DNA of 64,000 bases from Helicobacter pylori (lineage in GTDB: Bacteria > Campylobacterota > Campylobacteria > Campylobacterales > Helicobacteraceae): assembly GCF_030062585.1 (NCBI RefSeq), contig NZ_CP071935.1:248001-312000 (forward strand). Direction: 5' to 3'. The translations under genes were made by a program, and so were the position numbers. Under the pieces are notes generated by a model. The model did not search any database, was not told where the DNA came from, and was given only the letters and a program-made list of their open reading frames with translations. Shown here piece after piece: positions 47,426 through 55,080 of the stretch. Position 1 is the stretch's first letter; every line of letters starts with the position of its first letter.

Positions 47426-47722
47426 ATGGGTGTTTCAGCTTTAGGCAATGTAACTTATATCAACCAAAACGCTCCTTTAAATTCTGCTATCCAACAGGGT
47501 GCAAGAAGTGATATGTTGGATTTAGCGCAAAGCTTTCAAAGCAAGCTTGAATTAGCCCAAGAAACAAGGGCGTTAGAAAACATGCAAGCTATTAGCGATA
47601 AAGACTCTAAAGAAGGCTCCAAAAACCGCTATCCAAACAGCCAAAGGGCTAAGGCGTTTGGCTTGGAAGAAGAAGAAATTGAATTGTGGCATGAAGAGCA
47701 TTTGTTGGATATTGTGGGGTAA
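47426..47722 (+). CDS. Conserved small protein of unknown function (HP1390/HP1391 region)
   Basis: This is a 98-residue soluble protein starting MGVSALGNVTYINQNAP, with an amphipathic helix SDMLDLAQSFQSKLELAQET and an acidic C-terminus (EEEEIELWHEEHLLDIVG). AAGGAGG just before the ATG is a very strong ribosome binding site, suggesting good expression. It follows the NFACT gene by 18 nt. I do not recognise a family. Confidence 0.75.
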   Translation: MGVSALGNVTYINQNAPLNSAIQQGARSDMLDLAQSFQSKLELAQETRALENMQAISDKDSKEGSKNRYPNSQRAKAFGLEEEEIELWHEEHLLDIVG

Positions 47723-47846
47723 GGTATCGCAAATAATCCCCCTATCCTTTTATGGGTTTTTGCTATAAAACGATAAAAACAAAGCGGCTAAAACCCTACC
47801 TTTTAAACATTAAAGTTTTGAGCGTCAATACTGGTTACAAAGTGAT

Positions 47847-48509
47847 ATGAGCGTCAAAAAAGCGTTTTTTAAGGTTTTGTATTTGGGGGTGTTGTGTTCA
47901 TGTGGGGGGTTAATGGCAGAACAAGACCCTAAAGAGCTTATGCTTTCAGGTATAACTATTTACACAGATAAAAATTCCACTAGAGCCAAGAAATATTTTG
48001 AAAAAGCTTGCGGATTAAACGACGCTGATGGTTGCATAATCTTAAGAGAGATTTATTCTAAAGCTATAACGAGAGAAAATGCAAGAGAAAGCATTGAAAA
48101 AACTCTTGAACACACTGCTACTGCTAAAGCTTGTAAATTAAACGATGCCAAAGGGTGTTCTAAAACAGGAGAGGCTTATTTTTTCGGTGAGGGCGTAACA
48201 CAAAATTTTAAAAAAGCTTTTCAGTATTACTCTAAAGCTTGCGAGTTAAACGAGGCTCTGACATGCACGCTTGTAGGAGAGTTTTATCGTGATGGTGAAG
48301 GCGTAACAAAGGATCTTAAAAAAGCTTTTGAATATTCTGCCAAAGCTTGTGAATTGAACGATGCTAAAGGGTGTTACGCTCTAGCAGCGTTTTATAATGA
48401 GGGTAAGGGCGTAGCAAAGGATGAAAAGCAAACGACAGAAAACCTTGAAAAGAGTTGCAAGCTAGGATTAAAAGAAGCATGCGATATTCTCAAAGAACAA
48501 AAACAATAA
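47847..48509 (+). CDS. hcpG: Helicobacter cysteine-rich (Hcp) protein with Sel1-like repeats
   Basis: This 220-residue secreted protein has a signal peptide (FFKVLYLGVLCSCGGLMA), then about five Sel1-like helix-turn-helix repeats. Each repeat carries the Hcp cysteine pair (KACxLNDAxGC, with Cys 8 apart forming a disulfide). The second repeat is degenerate. Hcp proteins are periplasmic or secreted and some interact with the host. The place between the NFACT/small-protein genes and dnaQ fits hcpG of J99-type strains; the symbol is from context and memory, the family is certain. Confidence 0.85.
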   Translation: MSVKKAFFKVLYLGVLCSCGGLMAEQDPKELMLSGITIYTDKNSTRAKKYFEKACGLNDADGCIILREIYSKAITRENARESIEKTLEHTATAKACKLNDAKGCSKTGEAYFFGEGVTQNFKKAFQYYSKACELNEALTCTLVGEFYRDGEGVTKDLKKAFEYSAKACELNDAKGCYALAAFYNEGKGVAKDEKQTTENLEKSCKLGLKEACDILKEQKQ

Positions 48510-48548
48510 AATCCTAGCCCTAACCAAGCCCCATTAAACAGCTTTCGT

Positions 48549-49412
48549 TTAACTGGTTGCTTTTATGATATTTAACAAGCCCTTTGTCCTCTCAAAAAGA
48601 GAAAACGGCGATGGAATCTCTTGGTATCTGGCTCTTGGGGGTCTTTTGATTAGGGTGTTAGCGCATTTGGAAAAATCAATCAAATCCATTGTCGTTTTGA
48701 TGTAGCTGGGCAAGTTTAACAGGCATATTTCAAAGAGTTTATAGCTCGCTAAAGCGTCCGCATAGGCTCTGTGGCTGACTTCTATGCCAAACCCTAAAAG
48801 CTCTTTTAAAAAGCTCAAAGAATAACGCATGGACAAAATAGCGCGTTTGGATAAATCCAGAGTGCAAAGCTTTAAATTCAATAAAGGACAATGCAATTTT
48901 TCTACAAAATAACGCCCTAAAAAGTTGTAATCAAAATTAGCGTTGTGGGCCACAAACACGCTATTGCCTAAAAAAAGCCGCAGTTCTTGCAAAGCTTCAT
49001 GCGCGCTTGGGGCGTTTAGGGTGTCTTCATAAGTGATGCCTGTAAGCTCATCGATATAATCAGGCACGCTTTTGACTTTCACAAGGGTTTCAAAACGATT
49101 GATGATTTCCCCCCCCTTCACTTGCACGGCCCCGATTTCTAAAATCTCATGTTTTAGGGGGCAAGAGCCGGTGGTCTCTAAATCAATAAAGGAAAAAACC
49201 TCATCTTTAAGGGGGGTTTTAAGGTTTTTGAGCGTGATTAAATTTTCGCTCGTTTCTACGAAATTAAGCCCACACGCTTTTAAATATTCCAAATTGATTT
49301 CATCATAAATAAGGCGAGAGAGCGATTTTTCTAGCATGCTTAAGCTTAAATCCTGGTGCTTTAAGCGAGCGATTAGGGCTTGAATGTCTTTATGCAAGAG
49401 ACTGTCTGACAT
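48549..49412 (-). CDS. dnaQ: DEDDh exonuclease, DNA polymerase III epsilon-like
   Basis: This 287-residue protein has the DEDDh 3'-5' exonuclease sites: FSFIDLETTGSCPLKHEILE (near residue 75), FVAHNANFDYNFLGRYF, and HRAYADALASYKL. An N-terminal ~65-residue helical extension precedes the nuclease. It probably proofreads for DNA polymerase III. I start it at 49412 (MSDSLLHKDIQ), overlapping the end of rpe by 23 nt; the longer frame to 49520 lies inside rpe. Confidence 0.9.
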   Translation of the reverse strand: MSDSLLHKDIQALIARLKHQDLSLSMLEKSLSRLIYDEINLEYLKACGLNFVETSENLITLKNLKTPLKDEVFSFIDLETTGSCPLKHEILEIGAVQVKGGEIINRFETLVKVKSVPDYIDELTGITYEDTLNAPSAHEALQELRLFLGNSVFVAHNANFDYNFLGRYFVEKLHCPLLNLKLCTLDLSKRAILSMRYSLSFLKELLGFGIEVSHRAYADALASYKLFEICLLNLPSYIKTTMDLIDFSKCANTLIKRPPRARYQEIPSPFSLFERTKGLLNIIKATS

Positions 49413-50043
49413 TCTGTAAGCCTTCAATAGCCAGCTTACGATCTTTAGATTTAAAAATATAACTCCCTGAAACCACCACATCCACGCCCGCTTGTTGGAG
49501 TTCAAAGATATTTTTATCATTCACGCCCCCATCCACTTCTAAAAGACAGCTAGGGTTGTAGCGTTTGATCAATCCTTTAACTTTCAAGCACTTTTCTAGC
49601 ACCAGATCTAAAAACTTCTGCCCACCAAAGCCCGGATTCACGCTCATTAAAAGCACTAGCCCCACGCTTTCTAGCAAATATTTAATGCTTTCTTCATGCG
49701 TGTGGGGGTTTAGAACAATGCCTGGCGTGATGCCTAGATTTTTAATGAGTTGCAACACCCTGTGAGGGTGTTTTTCATTTTCTGCATGAATGCTAATGAT
49801 TTGCGGGTTTAAAGGAGCGAATAATCCCACAAAAAAGCTCGCATTTTCTACCATTAAATGCACATCTAAAGGCACTTTGCTTATTTGAGTAACCTTCTCT
49901 AAAACCACAGGCCCCATCGTTAAATTAGGCACATAATGCCCATCCATCACATCCACATGCAAAAAATCAGCGTTACTCACGCTCTCTATCTCTTTGGCTA
50001 AATGCATAAAATCAGCGCTCAAAAGGCTCGGAGCTACTTTCAA
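49390..50043 (-). CDS. rpe: Ribulose-phosphate 3-epimerase
   Basis: This 217-residue TIM-barrel enzyme interconverts ribulose-5-phosphate and xylulose-5-phosphate in the pentose phosphate pathway. It has KVAPSLLSADFMHLAKEI, the metal-binding LHVDVMDGHYVPNLTMGP, HLMVENA, MSVNPGFGGQKF and the catalytic Asp in LLEVDGGVN. Length is normal. It is divergent from fbp, with 70 nt between starts. Confidence 0.96.
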   Translation of the reverse strand: MKVAPSLLSADFMHLAKEIESVSNADFLHVDVMDGHYVPNLTMGPVVLEKVTQISKVPLDVHLMVENASFFVGLFAPLNPQIISIHAENEKHPHRVLQLIKNLGITPGIVLNPHTHEESIKYLLESVGLVLLMSVNPGFGGQKFLDLVLEKCLKVKGLIKRYNPSCLLEVDGGVNDKNIFELQQAGVDVVVSGSYIFKSKDRKLAIEGLQNVRQSLA

Positions 50044-50113
50044 AATACTTCCCTATTTTCAATGTTTTCAAGTAAAATATTAGCATCTTTAATCAAATCA
50101 TAAAAGGGTTTTT

Positions 50114-50986
50114 ATGGATTACAAACATTTTAAAGGCAAGCATGCAAACATCGTTATAGAAATCATCAGTCTTTTAGAAAAAGGGGTTAAAAAAGCCCAA
50201 GAGATTTTAGAAAAACCAGACGCTGGGAGTTACACTAAATTAGAAAACAGCAGTGGGGATACGCCTATTAAAGCGGATTTAGCCCTAGATAAGTTTTTAG
50301 AAGAAAATTTTTTGAGTTTAGAAAACATCAAAAGCGTTTTTAGCGAAGAAAAAGAAACGCCTGTTACTAAAGAAAACGGCTCTTATTTGATCGCTTATGA
50401 CCCACTAGACGGGAGTTCAGTGATGGAGGCGAATTTCTTAGTAGGCACGATTATAGGGGTTTATGAAAAGGATTATAAGGCGCAAAATTTAGTTGCAAGC
50501 CTTTATGTGGTTTTTGGGCATAAAATAGAGTTAGTGGTGGCTTTAGAAGAAGTTTATCGTTACGCCTTTTACCAAAACAAGTTTCATTTTATAGAAACCA
50601 TCGTTTTAGAAAATAAGGGTAAAATCATCGCTAGCGGAGGCAATCAAAAAGATTTTTCTTTGGGCTTAAAAAAGGCTTTAGAAGGGTTTTTTGCAGAAAA
50701 TTACCGCTTACGATACTCAGGATCTATGGTGGCTGATGTCCATCATGTGTTGGTTAAAAAGGGCGGGGTGTTTTCCTACCCGCAAAAGAAATTGCGAAAG
50801 CTTTTTGAAGTTTTTCCTTTAGCCTTGATGGTTGAAAAAGCTAAAGGGGAGGCGTTTTATTTTGATAAGGGGGTTAAAAAGCGTTTGCTAGAACAAAGCG
50901 TGGAAAGCTACCATGAAAAAAGCGAATGCTATTTAGCCAGCCCGCATGAAGCTCACATTTTAGAAAAATATTTAAAGGGAGAATGA
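50114..50986 (+). CDS. fbp: Fructose-1,6-bisphosphatase, class I
   Basis: This 290-residue gluconeogenic enzyme has the metal-binding YDPLDGSSVMEANFLVGTI (near residue 95), FSEEKETPV, and the substrate region RYSGSMVADVHHVLVKKGG. It is shorter than E. coli Fbp (332), as usual for this genus. A -10-like TAAAAT lies near 50073. Its stop overlaps the start of the small gene that follows. Confidence 0.93.
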   Translation: MDYKHFKGKHANIVIEIISLLEKGVKKAQEILEKPDAGSYTKLENSSGDTPIKADLALDKFLEENFLSLENIKSVFSEEKETPVTKENGSYLIAYDPLDGSSVMEANFLVGTIIGVYEKDYKAQNLVASLYVVFGHKIELVVALEEVYRYAFYQNKFHFIETIVLENKGKIIASGGNQKDFSLGLKKALEGFFAENYRLRYSGSMVADVHHVLVKKGGVFSYPQKKLRKLFEVFPLALMVEKAKGEAFYFDKGVKKRLLEQSVESYHEKSECYLASPHEAHILEKYLKGE

Positions 50987-51189
50987 TGCAAAATAGCGTT
51001 AAAAAATTAGAATATGAAGAGCGTTTTAATGACGCTCTTTTGAAATTGCAAGCATGCCAAGAAGAAAAACAAGTAGCGAGTTGTTTGAAATGCGAAAAGG
51101 TTTTGAATTGCAAGATCCGCAACAGCTATGTGGATGCGGCTTATGAGAGCATGAGTTTAGGCGAAGCGGGCGGGTTTGATTTCAACTAA
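50983..51189 (+). CDS. Small Cys-motif protein of unknown function (HP1384-like)
   Basis: This 68-residue soluble protein starts MMQNSVKKLEYEERFNDAL and has a CLKCEKVLNC segment that may bind a metal. The C-terminus SYVDAAYESMSLGEAGGFDF is conserved-looking. It overlaps fbp by 4 nt. I do not recognise a function. Confidence 0.75.
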   Translation: MMQNSVKKLEYEERFNDALLKLQACQEEKQVASCLKCEKVLNCKIRNSYVDAAYESMSLGEAGGFDFN

Positions 51190-51201
51190 AATGGGATTAA
51201 A

Positions 51202-52098
51202 ATGGTTAGTAATACTACCTTGCAAAAGAATTTAGACGCTTTTTACACCCACCCCAAAATCGCGCGATTTTGCTTGGATTTACTAAAAGATCTCATCGCT
51301 CAAAATCTAGGGCTAGACTTAAACGCATTCCATTTTTTAGAGCCAAGTGCAGGGAGTGGGAACTTTGTTGATGCATTAAAAGAATTAGGGATTGCTGATT
51401 GGGACGCCCTTGATATTGCCCCTAAAGCTCAAGGCATTCAAAAAAAAGATTATCTGTTGGAATTGATTGAGTTTGATAAAAAGCGTGTCATTGTTGGCAA
51501 CCCTCCTTTTGGGCATAGAGGGAAATTGGCTCTAGATTTTTTAAACAAATCTTTAAACGAAGCGCCTATCGTAGCGTTTATTTTGCCCAATTTATTCAAA
51601 CGCTATTCCATTCAAAAACACATTGATAAGCGTGCAAAATTGGTTTTAAACGCTGATTTGGAGAAAAACGCTTTTATTTTTAATGAACGGCCCTATGACG
51701 TGAAATGCGTTTTTCAAATCTATATGCATAAAAATATCGCCCTAAATCTTAAAGACGAACGCATCATTGCACCCCCTAAAATCCGCCATAATGACTTTAT
51801 TACTTATATTCATAACAACACGCCACACACCCTTAAATATTTCAACAAAGAAAAATACCAATGGGATTTTGCGGTGGTGAGACAAGGCTTTTATGATTAC
51901 AACGAAAAGATCACCAATGCAAATTTACTGATTAAAAACCGACAATATTTTTTCATCAAAGCCCATTCTAAAGAAGCTTTAAGGATTATCCATAAAATTG
52001 ATTTTAACAAACTCGCTCATAAAAACACGCAAGTTTTAGGGTTTTCTACTTATGATTTTGTGGAAGAATATTGCAAATTAAAGGAAATGCATGCTTGA
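51202..52098 (+). CDS. N6-adenine DNA methyltransferase of a type II R-M pair (HP1383 region)
   Basis: This 298-residue gamma-type methyltransferase has motif I HFLEPSAGSGNFVDALKELG (near residue 47) and motif IV VGNPPFGHRGKLALDFL with NPPFG at 100-104. There is no obvious separate target-recognition domain, so specificity lies in the C-terminal half. It ends overlapping the next frame by 8 nt. Both motifs are intact. Recognition sequence cannot be read from the protein. Confidence 0.88.
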   Translation: MVSNTTLQKNLDAFYTHPKIARFCLDLLKDLIAQNLGLDLNAFHFLEPSAGSGNFVDALKELGIADWDALDIAPKAQGIQKKDYLLELIEFDKKRVIVGNPPFGHRGKLALDFLNKSLNEAPIVAFILPNLFKRYSIQKHIDKRAKLVLNADLEKNAFIFNERPYDVKCVFQIYMHKNIALNLKDERIIAPPKIRHNDFITYIHNNTPHTLKYFNKEKYQWDFAVVRQGFYDYNEKITNANLLIKNRQYFFIKAHSKEALRIIHKIDFNKLAHKNTQVLGFSTYDFVEEYCKLKEMHA

Positions 52099-52822
52099 AA
52101 AAGTGTTCCAAGAAATTACCAATAAAAGAAAGTTTTTTGCAAGTTCTAGCACAGGGGAGCAGTTTGAAAACCAATTTAGGAATGAATTAAAAAAACACTT
52201 TAGCGAAATCAATGGCGATTTAACAGAAAAATTAAGCCATATTGAAGAAAAGCCTAATAAAGAAATCAAAACCGCTTTTAACCAACTCAAAAAGCAAGTT
52301 TTAGAAAAAAACCACCCAGACACTCTTAAAAACCCTTTTTCAAACCTTACAAGCCATTTTTTGTACCAGCCTTTTGGCTCACAAAATTACCCTGATTTTT
52401 TGGTTTTTATTTTTGATTATGTGGTAGGGATTGAAATCAAGTTTTCTAAAAACGATAAGGGTGAAAAAAACCTTCAAACTTCTCGCCCCATGTGGAATTC
52501 AAACCTACCTAAACCCAATGCGATTTATGTGTATGGAGTCGCTAATGCAGACATCACTTTTTTTAAAGGCTCAGATATTTTGAGTTATGAAACCAGAGAG
52601 GTCCTGCTCAAGTATTTTGATACTTTAGATAAAGATGAAGAGAGTTTGAAAAACGCCTTAAAGGATTTAGAAAACCCTTTTGGGTTTGCCCCCTACATCA
52701 GAAAAGCTTATGAGCATAAAAAGGAATTTTCTAACCACCACCAGATTGAAAGCTTCTTTTCGCCTAACCACATTTTAAGAGAACAGAATGTCTTAGAATT
52801 TTTGAAAACGCTCACTCATTAG
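52091..52822 (+). CDS. PD-(D/E)XK type II restriction endonuclease, partner of the preceding methyltransferase
   Basis: This is a 243-residue protein. The core SQNYPDFLVFIFDYVVGIEI followed by KFS gives PD at 101-102 and EIK at 115-117, the spacing of a PD-(D/E)XK nuclease active site. The N-terminal ~85 residues are helical. The gene overlaps the methyltransferase gene by 8 nt, as in compact type II systems. The frame looks complete. It is assigned as the restriction partner by motif and context. Confidence 0.75.
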   Translation: MLEKVFQEITNKRKFFASSSTGEQFENQFRNELKKHFSEINGDLTEKLSHIEEKPNKEIKTAFNQLKKQVLEKNHPDTLKNPFSNLTSHFLYQPFGSQNYPDFLVFIFDYVVGIEIKFSKNDKGEKNLQTSRPMWNSNLPKPNAIYVYGVANADITFFKGSDILSYETREVLLKYFDTLDKDEESLKNALKDLENPFGFAPYIRKAYEHKKEFSNHHQIESFFSPNHILREQNVLEFLKTLTH

Positions 52823-52938
52823 CATATTTATTTCCCATTTATCTATTTCTTGTAAAATACAAGTTTATTTTTAATATAAAGAAATTGATGATCAGTCTTA
52901 AAAACGAGATTAAATAAAGAAAGTTGAAAGGTTAGAAG

Positions 52939-52960
52939 AAACAACCTTTAAAGGTTGTTT
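52939..52960 (-). terminator. Perfect 22-nt palindrome after tsf
   Basis: AAACAACCTTT and its exact complement abut without a loop, 10 nt after the tsf stop. On the minus strand TTTCTTCT follows. It probably terminates the rpsB-tsf transcript. Confidence 0.65.
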
Positions 52961-52969
52961 GCTAAAATC

Positions 52970-54037
52970 TCACTTCATTTGCAAAGCCACTTCTTCAGCG
53001 AAATTTTCTGCCTTTTTCTCAATGCCTTCGCCCAATTCAAAACGCGCATACTCAGTGATTTTTAAATCATCATCCCACTCTTTGGAACAATCAGCGATGA
53101 CTTGAGCGATAGTTTTTTTATCGTCCATGACATAGAATTGCCCTAAAAGGGTCAGGCGTTGATCAATAAGGGTGTTATCAGCGATAAATCTTTCCATTTT
53201 TCCAGGAACGATTTTATCCCAGATTTTTTCAGGCTTGCCTTGTGCTTTTAATTCGTCTTCAAAAGCTTTTTTTTGGTGTGCTAAAACTTCATCGCTCAAT
53301 TCAATGCGGCTCCCAAAAGTGGGGATATTTTTCAAAGGTTTGCCCAAGCGTTTAGCCTCTTCATTGTCTTTTTCAATTTCAGCGATCAAGGCTAAAGTTT
53401 CTTTTTTGACAAAATCAAGGCTAAAGTCTTTGCAATCTAGCACTTGAGGTTTCATCGCTGCGGCATGCATAGCGATGTTTCGGGCTAATTCAACCACTTT
53501 TGGAGCGTTTTTCTCGTTATTGTATTTCATGGTGATTAGCACGCCCACTCTGGCGTTAGAATGCGCATAACCATTGATGATATGAGAGCTAGGGGCTTTT
53601 AAATGAGCGATTTTCCTCACTAAAATGTTTTCACCAATCACAGCGATTTGAGAGTGCAAATATTCTTCAAAAGGCTTGTTGTCTAACGGGCTTTTAAGCA
53701 GTTCTTCTGGGGTATGAATGTTATGGGCTTTGATCGTTTCTAAAGTTTTTTTAACCAATTCCTTAAAGCCCTCATTTTTAGCCACAAAATCCGTTTCGCT
53801 ATTGATTTCCACCATCATTGCGCTTTTAAAATCAGGCGCAACTTCTAAAGCGACTACGCCCTCAGCAGCGATCCTATCGGCCTTTTTAGCGGCTTTACTC
53901 AAGCCTTTTTCGCGCAAGAAATCAATGGCCTTTTGCAAATCCCCAGCCACTTCTACAAGGGCTTTTTTGCAATCCATCATGCCCGCATCGGTTAAATCCC
54001 TTAATTTTTTGACTAATTGAGCGCTAATTCCTGACAT
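52970..54037 (-). CDS. tsf: Elongation factor Ts
   Basis: This 355-residue guanine-nucleotide exchange factor for EF-Tu has the N-terminal UBA-like LVKKLRDLTDAGMMDCKKAL and the TDFVAKNEGFKELV signature. The dimerisation domain is larger than in E. coli, as in other epsilonproteobacteria. The ATG shares one base with the rpsB stop (TAATG). Confidence 0.97.
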   Translation of the reverse strand: MSGISAQLVKKLRDLTDAGMMDCKKALVEVAGDLQKAIDFLREKGLSKAAKKADRIAAEGVVALEVAPDFKSAMMVEINSETDFVAKNEGFKELVKKTLETIKAHNIHTPEELLKSPLDNKPFEEYLHSQIAVIGENILVRKIAHLKAPSSHIINGYAHSNARVGVLITMKYNNEKNAPKVVELARNIAMHAAAMKPQVLDCKDFSLDFVKKETLALIAEIEKDNEEAKRLGKPLKNIPTFGSRIELSDEVLAHQKKAFEDELKAQGKPEKIWDKIVPGKMERFIADNTLIDQRLTLLGQFYVMDDKKTIAQVIADCSKEWDDDLKITEYARFELGEGIEKKAENFAEEVALQMK

Positions 54038-54831
54038 TATTCGGCTCCTTGAGTGATTTCTTTTTGGATTTCAGCGAGCATTTCTTCTTTTTCTTCATTG
54101 CTCACGAACTCTATCTCTTCGCTATTCTCATCCGCATGGACGATTTCTTCTTGCATGAGTTCTCGCCCCTCTAAAATCGCTTCGCTCATTTCTTTACAGA
54201 ACAATCTAATAGAACGGATCGCATCGTCATTTCCAGGAATGGGGTAATCCACTAAATCAGGGTCGCAGTTAGTGTCTAAGGGGGCCACGATAGGGATATG
54301 GAGTTTCCTTGCTTCAGCGACAGCGATTTTTTCTTTAGCCACATCAATCACAAAAATCATATCAGGGATTTTTTTCATGTGGCGCACCCCGCCAAGATAC
54401 TTGTCCAGCTTTTCTTTTTTCCTTAAAATCATGAGCTTTTCTTTTTTAGTCAATAGATCAATTTGACCGCTATTTTCCATTTCTTCAATGATTTCTAATT
54501 TCCTAACCGATTTTCTAATGGTGCTAAAATTAGTCAGCATGCCACCAAGCCAGCGGTAATTGACATAAGGGACTTGAATGCTTTCAGCAAATTCTTTCAA
54601 AGTCTCATTGGCTTGTTTTTTAGTGCCTACAAACATGATGCTCTTGCCTTGAGCGCTCGCATCGCGCACGATATTATAGGTGTATCTAAAATAGCGCAAG
54701 GTTTTTTGCAAATCAATAATATGGATATTTTTCCTAACGCCAAAAATGAATTTTTTGGTTTTAGGGTTCCAACGCCTTGTTTGGTGTCCAAAATGCACAC
54801 CGCATTCTAATAAATCTTTCATGGTTACCAT
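54037..54831 (-). CDS. rpsB: 30S ribosomal protein S2
   Basis: This 264-residue protein starts [20 protein letters not shown] and has [20 protein letters not shown] and the signature [20 protein letters not shown]. The C-terminus is acidic ([15 protein letters not shown]). AAGGAG precedes the ATG at a good distance. It heads the rpsB-tsf operon. Confidence 0.97.
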   Translation of the reverse strand: MVTMKDLLECGVHFGHQTRRWNPKTKKFIFGVRKNIHIIDLQKTLRYFRYTYNIVRDASAQGKSIMFVGTKKQANETLKEFAESIQVPYVNYRWLGGMLTNFSTIRKSVRKLEIIEEMENSGQIDLLTKKEKLMILRKKEKLDKYLGGVRHMKKIPDMIFVIDVAKEKIAVAEARKLHIPIVAPLDTNCDPDLVDYPIPGNDDAIRSIRLFCKEMSEAILEGRELMQEEIVHADENSEEIEFVSNEEKEEMLAEIQKEITQGAE

Positions 54832-55043
54832 GAGAATTCTCCTTAAAGTTATTTTGGTTCTCTTCCTCCATGCTCATTTGATTCTTAAATTTCTTAAGAA
54901 CACCTAAATACAAGGATTAGCATGTGTGAATTTGACGCTGTCTTTGCCTTTGTTCCTATTAAAATGATAGAAAAAACGACAAAACCCTATGATTATAGCA
55001 AAAGATTAAGGTTTTTTAGCTTAAGTAAAAAAGGCTTTTAGGC

Positions 55044-55049
55044 TATAAT
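55044..55049 (+). promoter_or_regulatory. addA promoter -10 element
   Basis: TATAAT lies 31 nt before the addA ATG in the gap that is divergent from rpsB. Confidence 0.55.
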
Positions 55050-55080
55050 AAAGACAAAATAGAAATTTGGGGTAGCTCTA

